A stretch of DNA of 64,000 nt from Acidobacteriota bacterium (GCA_021792135.1 JAJYVF010000021.1:33190-97189); one strand, 5' to 3'. Numbered from the stretch's first letter, positions 51,390 to 60,659 are shown. Numbers and translations: made by a program. The notes: generated from the sequence alone by a model not told the origin.

Positions 51390-52580
51390 GTGTCGTTGAC
51401 ACGCGTTGCGTATTTCCCCGACTCCTTCCATGAAATCAACGGCGTGGCGCACACTTCCCGCCACTTCGAAGACTTTGCCCGCCGCCGCAATCTGCCCTTC
51501 CTCTGTGTCCGTGCCGGCGGTCGTGCACAACCGCTTCTCACCGAGGGCCATGTCACGACCCTGGAACTGCCCCGCGGCATGTTCTCCATTCCTCTCGATC
51601 GGGATCTTCGTCTCGATCCGGCCTGGCTGCGCCACGTCCCCGCCGTTACCCGCGCCGTCCGCGCTTTCCATCCCGACATCATCCACGTCACCGGCCCCAG
51701 TGAAGTCGGCATTCTTGGCGCTCTGCTCGCGCTGGCTCTGCGCATCCCGCTTGCCGCCTCCTGGCACACCAATGTCCATGAATACGCAGCCACGCGCTCC
51801 CGATGGCTCTTCGGTGCGCTCCCCCCGCGCGCCGCTCTGCTCGCCGGCCGCTCCGTCGAGCAGATGGCGCTCTGGATTGCGACGCGTTACTACCGAAGAG
51901 CCCGCGTCCTCTTCGCGCCCAATCCCGGCCTCTGCCGCCTGCTCGAGCGCCACACCCGCCGCTCCTGTCACCTGATGCAGCGCGGCATCGACCACCAGCT
52001 TTTCTCACCGGACCACCGCGACCGCCATCCCTCCGACACGGAATTTATCCTCGGCTTTGTCGGGCGTCTCAGCGTCGAAAAGAACATCGCCCTCCTCGCC
52101 CGGGTCCAGCGGGAACTGGACTCCCGGGGCCTGCGCAACTTCCGTTTCCGCATCGTGGGGCAGGGAAGCGAAGAGGCCTGGCTGCGCCGCCATCTGCCCC
52201 GCGCCGAGTTCACCGGCATCCTTCGGGGGGAAGCTCTGGCCCGCGCCTATGCCAGCATGGACGTCTTCGTCTTTCCCTCCCACACCGATACCTTCGGAAA
52301 CGTCGTGCTTGAAGCCCTCGCTTCCGGCGTTCCCGCCGTCGTCACGCCGGACGGCGGCCCGCGGTCGCTGGTGCGCCACGGCTGCACGGGATTCATCGCC
52401 GAGGATACCGGCTTCTCCGCCGCCATCGCCCGCATCCTCGCCGATCCGGCGCTCCATGCCGCCATGCGCGGACAAGCCCGCGAATCCGCCCGCGCCGCCT
52501 CCTGGGACGCGGTCTTCGAAGGGGTTTATGCGGCCTACCGCGACGTGCTTCCGGCACCCTCCGTCGCAAAGGCGATATAG
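51390..52580 (+). CDS. GT4-family glycosyltransferase
   Basis: 396 aa GT-B protein. The N-terminal acceptor domain has FPDSFHEINGVAHTSRHFEDFA and IIHVTGPSEVGILG. The donor domain has FVGRLSVEKN, the E-x7-E region FPSHTDTFGNVVLEALASGVP and TPDGGPRSLV, characteristic of GT4 (MgtA/PimB-like, often GDP-mannose or UDP-sugar users). Cytosolic or membrane-peripheral. Starts at GTG 51390. It pairs with the upstream PHP protein; the joint product is unknown. Confidence 0.88.
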   Translation: MSLTRVAYFPDSFHEINGVAHTSRHFEDFARRRNLPFLCVRAGGRAQPLLTEGHVTTLELPRGMFSIPLDRDLRLDPAWLRHVPAVTRAVRAFHPDIIHVTGPSEVGILGALLALALRIPLAASWHTNVHEYAATRSRWLFGALPPRAALLAGRSVEQMALWIATRYYRRARVLFAPNPGLCRLLERHTRRSCHLMQRGIDHQLFSPDHRDRHPSDTEFILGFVGRLSVEKNIALLARVQRELDSRGLRNFRFRIVGQGSEEAWLRRHLPRAEFTGILRGEALARAYASMDVFVFPSHTDTFGNVVLEALASGVPAVVTPDGGPRSLVRHGCTGFIAEDTGFSAAIARILADPALHAAMRGQARESARAASWDAVFEGVYAAYRDVLPAPSVAKAI

Positions 52581-52669
52581 CTCTCCGGCAGGAGCGTCAT
52601 GGTGAACCCCGATTCGCCCCGCTTCCGGGGTGCCCGGGCGCTCCATCGGCAGTTCGTGAAGCCAGGCCG

Positions 52670-54040
52670 CTACGCCCACCTCCGCAGTTCGGGGTATCGC
52701 GTGTAGATGATGTCCTGATCCTCAGAGGGCAATTGCCCCAGCCGGACCGGCTTGTCCTGGGGCCGCGTGCCTTTCTGGTTGAGCACGTTCATCAGGCTCC
52801 ATTCCCGCTGCAATCCCTGCGGTTCGTGCGCGGGCAGGTCGTACCGGGTGAAGTCGATCGCCGTCCACGGACTCTTCGTAACCCAGTCATGCAGCAGGGC
52901 CAGGCGAAACTCCTGGTTCATGTACCAGCGGATTTCCAGGTCCTTCTCCGATCCGGGCGCGCCTGTTCCTTTGGCGTCGAAGCGGTAGTTGAGCTCGCTG
53001 TTGTTGGGGAAGTGCCGGCGCCACTCCATCCCAAACTCGCCTTCCGGGATCACTTTCGTGTCCGGCCACCGCTCCCTGATGGTCTGCAGCCACCAGGTGA
53101 GGTCCTGATCGTGGCCGATGGAGACTTCCCAGATCGTGGTTACCCAGCCGAATCCATTCAGGGCGTGCCCCTGATCGAAATGCATGGCGGTAGTCGCCAT
53201 CATCTCGCGTCGGCCCACCTCCTGGCCGAGATCCTGCACCGTCTCGATGGGTCCCACGCCCATACGGCTGTTGAAGCCTCCAGCGAAGCCATTGCGGCGG
53301 GCCGCCAGAAAATCGCAGGTCCAGCCATCCAGACAGACGCAGTCGATGAGGTCGGCCAGTCCCTGCGCGGGCTTCAGATAATCTTCGCGGCTGGGATAGT
53401 ACGGATAGCAGATACCGCCGTCGCCATCGCCGTAGTCGATGCCGTGCTGGCTCCAGATCTGTCCCTGGCAAACATGGATGTCCTCCTCTTTAGCGAGGAA
53501 GTACTGGTTTTCCGCATCCATGAATCCGGCGACCAGAGACTGGGGGCGATAGCCGTTGCCCACCATCGTCGAGAGACGCTGCAGCGCGCGATGAATGGTG
53601 ATCCGAATATTCTGGCGCGTGTCATACATCGGGGCGAAATACCCGCCGGGGATAAAGGTAATCTCATCCCCGTACCGATCGTGATAGGACGCCAAAAGGC
53701 GTCGTGCCTCCCGATATTCCTGGCGTTCATCGTGCAGCGCCAGCCAGCTTACGGCCCAGGTCATGCGGCCATCCGGGCAGCCGCGGGCGAAGGCTTCACG
53801 GCGCGAGCGGAGATGCTGCGGGCTGTTGTCAGCGGACTCGTCCTGGCCGATGGAGCGGGTGGGTGCGACCTCGATCTGGTTCACGCGCACAACCGAGACG
53901 TGGGTAACGAACCGCCCCCGTAGAGGCGACGCGGCCTCGCTGATGGTCAGCGCGTTGGCCAGCGACGATGCAAGGGTTAATGCCCCCGCGGAAGCGGCTG
54001 CGCGGCTCAGGAACGCTCGCCGGGTCCAGAAAGGGTTCAT
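52670..54040 (-). CDS. Tat-exported DUF3863/DUF3864 family protein
   Basis: 456 aa from ATG 54040 (GAAAGGAAGGCC upstream). The N-terminus has a twin-arginine signal (TRRAFLSRAAASAGALTLASS). The remainder matches the uncharacterised DUF3863/DUF3864 type: GGYFAPMYDTRQNIRITIH, GYRPQSLVAGFMDAENQYFL, IDCVCLDGWTCDFLAARRNG and a C-terminal MNQEFRLALLHDWVTKSPW. The Asp/Glu-rich, aromatic-rich pattern resembles secreted glycosidases, but no catalytic assignment is possible. Convergent with the glycosyltransferase gene. Confidence 0.75.
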   Translation of the reverse strand: MNPFWTRRAFLSRAAASAGALTLASSLANALTISEAASPLRGRFVTHVSVVRVNQIEVAPTRSIGQDESADNSPQHLRSRREAFARGCPDGRMTWAVSWLALHDERQEYREARRLLASYHDRYGDEITFIPGGYFAPMYDTRQNIRITIHRALQRLSTMVGNGYRPQSLVAGFMDAENQYFLAKEEDIHVCQGQIWSQHGIDYGDGDGGICYPYYPSREDYLKPAQGLADLIDCVCLDGWTCDFLAARRNGFAGGFNSRMGVGPIETVQDLGQEVGRREMMATTAMHFDQGHALNGFGWVTTIWEVSIGHDQDLTWWLQTIRERWPDTKVIPEGEFGMEWRRHFPNNSELNYRFDAKGTGAPGSEKDLEIRWYMNQEFRLALLHDWVTKSPWTAIDFTRYDLPAHEPQGLQREWSLMNVLNQKGTRPQDKPVRLGQLPSEDQDIIYTRYPELRRWA

Positions 54041-54061
54041 GGCCTTCCTTTCGATCTGCAA

Positions 54062-54791
54062 TTTGCTGCAACTTCGGGAATCCTATGGAAGGATAGATCT
54101 CCATGGCCGGCGGCGTCGCGAACTCCGCGAATTTCCAGGGAAGTTGCTCTGTGGAAGAGTCGGCTTGGGGAACGTGATTGGCAATCCGAAGTCTCGCGCC
54201 TCGGATGCTCGTGACCTCCGTACCCACGCCACTGCTGATTTGCCTCGCGCGGCTCATAACAGATGCCCTGGCATAAGGACCACGCAGGCTCTGTTCACAC
54301 GAACAGGGCTTTTTCTTTTGCGCCCGGTTCAGGCCGGAGAGCGTTGCCGCTCATTGAGATTGCTGCTACGCCGCCGCAAGCCGATGATCGGGCACGTACG
54401 CTTACCTGCCGGATGGTTCCGTGGGGAGCGGCTGCAAGTCCCCTGTTTTCCGCACATAGCGCAACGGGGATCTAAGTCATTTGGTTGCCACACCTGGGTA
54501 TTTCATGGTTCTAAACCCTTTGTTGCCCACACTTGTGAAGTTCGCAAGAGAAAGAAGCTTCGCCTTGTGGCTCAGAGTTTGGGAACAGGAGGTGCCCATC
54601 CCGGCCGCTGCTTTCTTTCAAAGTCTGCCGCGGGCGTTCCGCCATCCGGCGTCAGCTGCTGGACACGGGGACCGTCATTTGCGACCATGAAAACCCATCG
54701 GCATGACTTCACTCACTGGTCCCCGATCTCAGCTCTGCAGTTCTCTTTAAGGGTCCTGACAGATCAGGCTATCTTCGCTCTGGGAGACGCA
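54062..54791. other. 730-bp gene-free region with orphan terminator
   Basis: Between two divergent genes. An open frame on the plus strand runs through it into the glycosidase, but it is Arg/Gly/Pro-biased, overlaps the DUF3863 gene in antisense and has no SD. The region has a strong intrinsic terminator for rightward transcription at 54288-54319, although no rightward gene ends there. A fuzzy tandem (GTTGCCACAC at 54484 and GTTGCCCACAC near 54522) is also present. Confidence 0.5.
54288..54319 (+). terminator. Orphan intrinsic terminator (possible small RNA 3' end)
   Basis: GCTCTGTTC (54288-54296) pairs with GAACAGGGC (54301-54309): 9 bp with one U-G, loop ACAC. TTTTTCTTTT (54310-54319) follows directly. 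It is a textbook terminator with no gene upstream on that strand. Confidence 0.7.
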
Positions 54792-57338
54792 ATGGGAAAT
54801 CGCATTCTCTCCTTCGTCGTGCTTGTCCTTTGCCTCAATCCCCTTCACCTCGCTGCGCAAACGGTGCCACCCCCGCCTCCAACCGCGCTGGCTCCCGTGC
54901 CCGCCTTCCCCATGGGGTCGAAACCCGCTTTGCGTATCACCCGCGAAGTCGGTCCGGCCCGCCCGTTTTCCGTCCTTGGCCCGCGCGGAGCTCTGCTTGG
55001 CTCCCAGGATGGCCGGTACGAGGCCTGGATCTTTCCCTGGAAGATCCTCGGTGACATGCGGATCACGGCGAACATGCAGGATTACCCCGTTCCGATCGAG
55101 GTCAATCGGCACGCGTCCTCCATCGAAGTCACCCCTGGCGTCACGGTCATCACCTACGCGCACGCCAACTTCACCATCCGGCAGATCATGTTCGCCCCGA
55201 AAATGTCGGCAGAGGGCACCGGCGTTGTGGTGCTGTACCAGATCCAGGCCATCCGTCCCATGACGCTTACCTTCAGCTTCACTCCGGTCATGTACCGTAT
55301 GTGGCCTGCACCTTCCGATCCCGAACCCTCGCCGGAATGGGTGAGAACCCGGGCGCAGGGAAGCCAGGCCATCTCCTCGGGCTTCTACATCCTTCAGGAG
55401 AGCTTCCCCGACCACGCCGCCGCGCTCGCCATGCCCACGGCCGAGCCCGGCATCCTGCCGCCGTACCAGGAACGCGCCCACTTCTGGCCGCTGCAGTTCG
55501 TGCTTCGCTTCAATCCCGCGACGGACACGAAGAAGTTCTTCCCTCTTCTGATCACCCTGGCTGATTCGCAGGCTGCCGCCACATCCGAAGCATTGGCGCG
55601 AAGCCTTGCCACGCTCGATGCCGCGGTTCCATCCCTCTACACGAGCAGCGTGAAATATTACGGTGACCTCCTCGCCCGGCACACCAGCATCGAGACGCCC
55701 AATGCTCAGCTGAACGCCGCATTCTCCTGGGCTATTGCCGCCATCGATCAGCTCCGTGTCGAAACGCCGGCCCATGAGGGGCAGGCGTTTACCGCGGGCT
55801 TTGTGGGCTCCGGCGACACCGCGCGCCCGGGCTTCGGCTGGTTCTTCGGCCGCGATGCACTCTGGACCCTTTATGCCGTCAACAGCTACGGCGACTTCCA
55901 GACCGCCCGCCAGGAATTTGAGTTCCTCATTCGCCGCCAGCGCGCCGACGGCAAAATCATGCACGAGTACTCGCAGACGGCCAATCTCATCGACTGGCAA
56001 ACTCTGCCCTATGAGTACGCTGCCGCCGATTCAACACCGCTGCTGCTGATGGCCGCGGATGACTTCCTCAAGATCAGCGGCGACCTCGGCTTTATCCGCT
56101 CCAACTGGGATGCTCTGGCCAAAGCCTGGAGCTTCGAGACTTCCCATGTCTCCTCCGATGGCATCTACAACAACAGCCAGGGAACGGGATGGGTCGAATC
56201 CTGGGTGCCCTCCATGCCGCAGCAGGAAATCTACCTCGCCGCTCTCGACCAGCAGGCAAGTCAGGCCTTTGCCCAACTCGCCCGCACCACCGGCCACGCC
56301 GATCTGGCCGATCGGGCCGCTGCTCGTGCCTCGCGCATCGGCCAGACCATCGAGAAGGAATACTACCTGCCGAGTCAGGATTTCTACGCTTTCAGCCGCA
56401 ACCCGGACGGCGCCACCGACGACACGGCAACCATCTTTCCCGCAGTTGCCTGGTGGGACGGCGACTATGCCCTCGACCATCCGGACGCCATGCTGCGGCG
56501 CTGGGCCTCCAGCGAATTCTCCACCGACTGGGGCACCCGCATTCTCAGCGACCGTGTCAGCTTCTACGACCCCATCAGTTATCACCAGGGCTCCGTCTGG
56601 CCGCTTTTCACCGGCTGGGTATCGCTCGCCGAGTACCGCGCCGGACATCCGCTTCAGGGCTATACGCACCTGATGCAGAATGCGAACCTCACCTGGTCCC
56701 AAGACCTCGGTGACGTGACGGAACTGCTCTCGGGCCAGTTCTTCCAGGTGGTTGGCCGCAGCACCGCCCACCAGCTCTGGTCGTCCGCCATGGTCATCTC
56801 ACCCATTCTCCGCGGCATCTTCGGGCTCGAGTGGAATGCCGCCGCCAATACCCTGACCATCACGCCCAGCTTGCCCGCGGACTGGTCCTCCGCGACTGTC
56901 CATGACATCCCGCTGGGGCAGGGAACGGTCGATCTCAGCTTTACCCGGCGCGCCCAGCAGCTCATCGTCAAGGCCACCGGCGCGGGCACGATTCATCTGG
57001 CGTCGCACACCCGGGGCGCCACAAGCGAAGAGTCGATGCTCCGCATTCCGCTGCCAGCCGTGGAAGTGGCACTGTCCCGGCACCTGCCGGAGTTCGGAGC
57101 GGAGACGCATCAGATGAAAGTTCTCGATGAGCGGTACTCCGCCCGATCCCTCACGCTGACCCTGGCCGCTGACGGATCCTCAACCCAGAGTCTGGAACTC
57201 AGGGAAAACGCGCGAGGCCTGCGGGTCCGCACGACGGACGCAGCTGTGGGAGATCTGCAAAATGGCCTCCGCCCTGTGACCGTGCAGTTCCCCCCCGGCG
57301 ACGGCTACGCCATGAAAACCGTTACGTTTTCCTGGTAG
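54792..57338 (+). CDS. Secreted amylo-alpha-1,6-glucosidase/six-hairpin glycosidase
   Basis: 848 aa from ATG 54792 (TGGGAGACGCA upstream). The signal peptide is NRILSFVVLVLCLNPLHLAAQ. An N-terminal beta-sandwich (~40-300) is followed by an (alpha/alpha)6 barrel (~300-720): FGWFFGRDALWTLYAVNSYGDF, VESWVPSMPQQEIYLAALD and HQGSVWPLFTGWVSLAEYR. These are hallmarks of the glycogen-debranching C-terminal/GH15-like superfamily. C-terminal beta domain to 848. Probably periplasmic or extracellular alpha-glucan or related hydrolase. Exact GH family is not certain. Confidence 0.8.
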   Translation: MGNRILSFVVLVLCLNPLHLAAQTVPPPPPTALAPVPAFPMGSKPALRITREVGPARPFSVLGPRGALLGSQDGRYEAWIFPWKILGDMRITANMQDYPVPIEVNRHASSIEVTPGVTVITYAHANFTIRQIMFAPKMSAEGTGVVVLYQIQAIRPMTLTFSFTPVMYRMWPAPSDPEPSPEWVRTRAQGSQAISSGFYILQESFPDHAAALAMPTAEPGILPPYQERAHFWPLQFVLRFNPATDTKKFFPLLITLADSQAAATSEALARSLATLDAAVPSLYTSSVKYYGDLLARHTSIETPNAQLNAAFSWAIAAIDQLRVETPAHEGQAFTAGFVGSGDTARPGFGWFFGRDALWTLYAVNSYGDFQTARQEFEFLIRRQRADGKIMHEYSQTANLIDWQTLPYEYAAADSTPLLLMAADDFLKISGDLGFIRSNWDALAKAWSFETSHVSSDGIYNNSQGTGWVESWVPSMPQQEIYLAALDQQASQAFAQLARTTGHADLADRAAARASRIGQTIEKEYYLPSQDFYAFSRNPDGATDDTATIFPAVAWWDGDYALDHPDAMLRRWASSEFSTDWGTRILSDRVSFYDPISYHQGSVWPLFTGWVSLAEYRAGHPLQGYTHLMQNANLTWSQDLGDVTELLSGQFFQVVGRSTAHQLWSSAMVISPILRGIFGLEWNAAANTLTITPSLPADWSSATVHDIPLGQGTVDLSFTRRAQQLIVKATGAGTIHLASHTRGATSEESMLRIPLPAVEVALSRHLPEFGAETHQMKVLDERYSARSLTLTLAADGSSTQSLELRENARGLRVRTTDAAVGDLQNGLRPVTVQFPPGDGYAMKTVTFSW

Positions 57339-57345
57339 AAGCGAC

Positions 57346-58344
57346 TTACCGATGCGATTCGGACCGGACCACTGACGGAGGCCTGAACTCCAGCCCTGCC
57401 TGGTCCGCGGCCTGCTCGGTCGCGGGCAGGTTCAGCTCGGCCAGCGGAATCTGCTGTTGCCGCCCGGAACTCGCCTGGTCCATCACGATCACTCGGGTCG
57501 GCGTCAGCACATAGTTCCGGATCGACTGCTGATGACCGTCCCTGAAGATGAGTGTCAGCGGCGGTTCGGCGCTGACCGGGTCATCGGTCGGCGGAGCTGG
57601 GACTACCCATGCACTGCCAGGATTCGGCGAATAGCCATACGCGGGATAGCCATAAAGCGGATACCCGGGTTGATACCCGCCATTGTCGTACCCGCCGGCG
57701 TCAGGAGGTTGGGGCTCGCCTGGCTGCGACTGGTCGGCAGGGCCCTGCGACTGGCCAGCAGGTGGCTGCTCCTGCGCTGCATTCGCATTATCGCCCGAAT
57801 CGACCCCGCTGTCGGAGCCGCTGAAGTCCGAATAGCCCAGGTCCCCGGGAAGAAGCTCCCAGCCGCTGACATATCCGCCGTAAGGGTAGCCTCCATATCC
57901 ATATCCGTATCCACCCCCATACCCGTAACCGCCATACGGTTGCCGGTGATGGTCATGGTCGAGACCGTGACCGCCCCACCCCTCACGTCCGGAACCGTAG
58001 CCGGATCCATAGGACGGCCTGTAGCGGTACGCAGTCCCGTAAGATGGCCTGTACTGGTTCCCTCGCGCAAACGCCCGATCCGGTGCGTTCCAGGTCATTC
58101 GCGGAGCAGTATTAAACATCCGCCCCGGAGTGGCGAAGCCGCGGGCGGGGCTGAAGGCGTGCGGCGTGAACCCCCCGATCCTGCCCACAGAACCGAATCC
58201 ACCGCCGAAGCTGTGACCGGAGAACCCGCTGACGTGCCCCCCGCCAAAGCCGCCAACATGCCCGGCTGTGCCGTGCTGTGCCCAGGCCGCCGGTGCAACC
58301 ATCAGGAGAGCCCCAACCAACGCGACTGGAAAAACTCGCCGCAT
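57346..58344 (-). CDS. Exported Gly/Tyr-rich protein with conserved C-terminal domain
   Basis: 332 aa from ATG 58344. The signal peptide is RRVFPVALVGALLMVAPAAWA. A Gly/His/Phe-rich region (~25-110) is followed by GY-rich repeats (GGYGYGGGYGYGYGGYPYGGY) and a Gln/Pro/Asp-rich linker. A well-ordered C-terminal ~75 residues follow (LTLIFRDGHQQSIRNYVLTP ... IPLAELNLPATEQAA), which recurs in exported acidobacterial proteins as far as I recall. Probably cell-surface associated. Its stop is 7 bp from the convergent glycosidase stop. The frame continues upstream into the kdsD region but is not coding there. Confidence 0.65.
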   Translation of the reverse strand: MRRVFPVALVGALLMVAPAAWAQHGTAGHVGGFGGGHVSGFSGHSFGGGFGSVGRIGGFTPHAFSPARGFATPGRMFNTAPRMTWNAPDRAFARGNQYRPSYGTAYRYRPSYGSGYGSGREGWGGHGLDHDHHRQPYGGYGYGGGYGYGYGGYPYGGYVSGWELLPGDLGYSDFSGSDSGVDSGDNANAAQEQPPAGQSQGPADQSQPGEPQPPDAGGYDNGGYQPGYPLYGYPAYGYSPNPGSAWVVPAPPTDDPVSAEPPLTLIFRDGHQQSIRNYVLTPTRVIVMDQASSGRQQQIPLAELNLPATEQAADQAGLEFRPPSVVRSESHR

Positions 58345-58403
58345 AAAAGAGATCCTACTCCCTATTAGACACGGCGGGGGCTTCCTTGATGCGCGGAAAT
58401 CCT

Positions 58404-59384
58404 TCAGATCAGTTCCGTTCCCCACAGGTCGTGCAGATGGATTACCCCCTCGATCCTCTGTTCCGGGTCCACCACAATCAGCGAGGTAATTTTCTTCTCC
58501 TCCATCGTATGGAGCGCCCGAACGGACATTTCGCCGGCTCCAATCGTCTTCGGAGTCGCATTCATGACATCCCCCGCCGTCTTCCGCAGGCACTCCGGCC
58601 CGTCCCGTTCCAGCAGTCGCCGCAGATCGCCGTCGCTGACGATGCCCGCCAGCCGCCCCTCGCGCTCTACGGTCGTCATTCCCAGCTTTTTCCGCGACAT
58701 CTCGTAGATCACATCCTTCATGGGCGTCTCCGGCTGGACGCGCGGAATGGCCTCGCCCGTATGCATCAGCTGCCGGACCGTCGCGAGCCGTTTGCCCAGC
58801 TTTCCCCCGGGGTGCAGAGCCGCAAAATCTTCTGCGCGAAAGCCTTTCCGCAGGGAAACGGCAATCGCCAGGGCGTCTCCGAGGGCCAGCATCGCGGTCG
58901 TCGAGGCCGTCGGCGCCAGCCCCAGACCGCAGGCTTCGGCTGGGACCGAGCAGTCCAGAGTCACATCGCTGGCGGCCGCGAGCGTGGAGCGAGGATCGCC
59001 GACAAAGGAAATCAGTCCAATGGCCATCCGCTGAATGGTCGCCAGCAGCCGCAGGATCTCCTCCGTTTCGCCGCTGGCGGAAAGGGCGATGACCAGATCG
59101 CCGTCCGTAATCATCCCCAGATCGCCGTGAACGGCCTCCGCCGGGTGGAGAAACAGCGCCGGGCTGCCGGTTGAGCTCAGAGTGGCCGCGATTTTCTGGG
59201 CGACGATGCCGCTCTTGCCCATCCCGGTGACCACCACGCGACCCCTTGCCTGGCCGCATCCGAGAACCCGCTCCACCGCCCGCTCAAAATCCGCCGCCAT
59301 CGGCCCTTCCAGCCGCTCGGCGAGCGCCAGCAGAGCCTCGGCTTCAATGCGTACCAGACCTGATGGAGTGTGCGCTGCGCTCAT
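58404..59384 (-). CDS. kdsD: D-arabinose 5-phosphate isomerase
   Basis: 326 aa. The SIS domain (~40-180; VVVTGMGKSGIVAQKIAATLSSTG and ALSASGETEEIL) and two CBS domains (~205-320) give the KdsD/KpsF/GutQ architecture. Converts ribulose-5-phosphate to arabinose-5-phosphate, the precursor of KDO in lipopolysaccharide. ATG 59384 is supported by family alignment (AGAGGC upstream). It is divergent from the tlpA-like gene with overlapping upstream regions (100 bp). Confidence 0.94.
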   Translation of the reverse strand: MSAAHTPSGLVRIEAEALLALAERLEGPMAADFERAVERVLGCGQARGRVVVTGMGKSGIVAQKIAATLSSTGSPALFLHPAEAVHGDLGMITDGDLVIALSASGETEEILRLLATIQRMAIGLISFVGDPRSTLAAASDVTLDCSVPAEACGLGLAPTASTTAMLALGDALAIAVSLRKGFRAEDFAALHPGGKLGKRLATVRQLMHTGEAIPRVQPETPMKDVIYEMSRKKLGMTTVEREGRLAGIVSDGDLRRLLERDGPECLRKTAGDVMNATPKTIGAGEMSVRALHTMEEKKITSLIVVDPEQRIEGVIHLHDLWGTELI

Positions 59385-59456
59385 GCCTCTGAAAGTCCTG
59401 ATCCTATCACTCCGTTGGCCGGCTGATCCGGCGGGGCAGGGAATCGGCATCCCCGT

Positions 59457-59462
59457 TAGAAT
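59457..59462 (+). promoter_or_regulatory. TAGAAT -10 hexamer for the thioredoxin-like gene
   Basis: TAGAAT lies 22 bp before the TTG at 59485, in the 100-bp divergent gap with kdsD. Confidence 0.35.
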
Positions 59463-59484
59463 AAAAGCTGGAAGGAATAAAATC

Positions 59485-60156
59485 TTGCGGCGCAACCTTC
59501 TGGTATTGACGGCCATGGTGGCAGCTCTGGGACTGATGATCGCAGCCGGTGTGGTGAATTATGTTCACCGACAGCAACAGGCGCGGCTCCAGGGCATGAA
59601 AATGGTCCTTGTCCCCGAAAATGGCACCCCGGGCGCGGTTGTCGACAACTCCACTCCAGCCGATCTGGCAGCGGATGAAGCCAACACCACAGCCCTGAAC
59701 GGAAAGCTGGCTCCCAATTTCACACTGCAGGATCTGAACGGCAAAAAGGTCTCGCTCGCGAGCTATAAGGGCCGCCCGCTGGTCGTCGATTTCTGGGCTA
59801 CCTGGTGCGGCCCCTGCAAGGTCGAGATCCCGTGGTTCGAAAAGCTGCACGATCGGTATGCCAGCCAGGGCCTTGAAATCCTGGGCATCTCCACGGACGA
59901 CCTGGACCGGGATGATCCCGCCAGGCTCTTCACCGAAAAGCGGGACATCTCCGACTTCGTATCGAAGATGCACATGAACTATCCCGTCCTGCTCGGCGCC
60001 GACGCGGTTGAGGATCAGTACGGCATCGATGCGATGCCCACCACCTTCTTCATCGACCGCACAGGCAAGGTTGTGGCTTCCACCGTCGGCCTTACGCCTC
60101 GCGATGAGATCGAAGCCGACATTAAGAAGGCCATCGGCGCAGGAGCTCGCTCATGA
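59485..60156 (+). CDS. TlpA/ResA-type membrane-anchored thioredoxin
   Basis: 223 aa from TTG 59485, chosen because GGAAGGA is eight bases upstream; the next ATG would cut off the anchor. N-terminal membrane helix (NLLVLTAMVAALGLMIAAGVV). A thioredoxin fold (~70-220) carries WCGPC (Cys108, Cys111). GISTDDLDRDDPARLFTEK is a peroxiredoxin-type insertion typical of TlpA/ResA. Probably reduces periplasmic disulfides (cytochrome c maturation or similar). Overlaps the next gene by four bases (ATGA). Confidence 0.88.
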   Translation: MRRNLLVLTAMVAALGLMIAAGVVNYVHRQQQARLQGMKMVLVPENGTPGAVVDNSTPADLAADEANTTALNGKLAPNFTLQDLNGKKVSLASYKGRPLVVDFWATWCGPCKVEIPWFEKLHDRYASQGLEILGISTDDLDRDDPARLFTEKRDISDFVSKMHMNYPVLLGADAVEDQYGIDAMPTTFFIDRTGKVVASTVGLTPRDEIEADIKKAIGAGARS

Positions 60157-60659
60157 AATTCGTAACTGCGGCCGTGACCTTTGCCGCGCTTCTGTTTGCC
60201 GCCCTCACTGCCGTGCCCCAGAAGCTTCCCTGGCAGACCTCAGGCTCCTCCGCTCCGAACGACGGACAGCTGGTCCACTACCTCTATCCCCAGCAGGTCA
60301 CGGTATCGGCGCTTAAGCCGCAGACCATCGATTTGCACTTCCGCATTGCCAGCGGGCTGCACATCAACTCGCACGTGCCGCGGCAGAAGAGCCTCATCCG
60401 TACGGAAATCATTGTGGCCGAGCCGGGAGGAGTGCGCATCTCCGCCGTCGATTTCCCGCCCGGCTCCGACTATGCGTTTCCCGCGGATCCGTCGGAGAAA
60501 CTGAGCGTCTACAGCGGAGAGATCGTGCTGAAGATGCACCTTACCGCGCAGCGCGGTGACCACCTGGTGCAGGGTTCCCTGCGCTATCAGGCCTGCGATA
60601 TGAATACCTGTTTTCCCCCTCGCAACGCGCCGGTCGCCGTCGACGTGATCGCCCAGTAG
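60153..60659 (+). CDS. Periplasmic DsbD-alpha-like redox protein
   Basis: 168 aa, signal peptide KFVTAAVTFAALLFAALTAV. It matches the N-terminal (alpha) domain of DsbD: GLHINSHVPRQKSLIRTEI and the C-terminal YQACDMNTCFPP with two cysteines (Cys148, Cys153). No transmembrane beta domain, unlike whole DsbD, so it is a single-domain relative. Translationally coupled to the thioredoxin gene, so the two likely exchange electrons. Confidence 0.85.
   Translation: MKFVTAAVTFAALLFAALTAVPQKLPWQTSGSSAPNDGQLVHYLYPQQVTVSALKPQTIDLHFRIASGLHINSHVPRQKSLIRTEIIVAEPGGVRISAVDFPPGSDYAFPADPSEKLSVYSGEIVLKMHLTAQRGDHLVQGSLRYQACDMNTCFPPRNAPVAVDVIAQ

Noticed and set aside
54250..54275. tRNA-Met-like anticodon loop (GGCTCATAAC)
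   Set aside because: No matching anticodon stem, T-arm or acceptor stem around it.
53763..54791. Upstream extension of the debranching-type glycosidase frame by 343 codons
   Set aside because: Overlaps the DUF3863 gene in antisense, has no SD, and would bury the evident signal peptide at 54792.
58345..59259. N-terminal extension of the Gly/Tyr-rich protein across kdsD
   Set aside because: Out-of-frame shadow of kdsD; the true signal peptide starts at ATG 58344.
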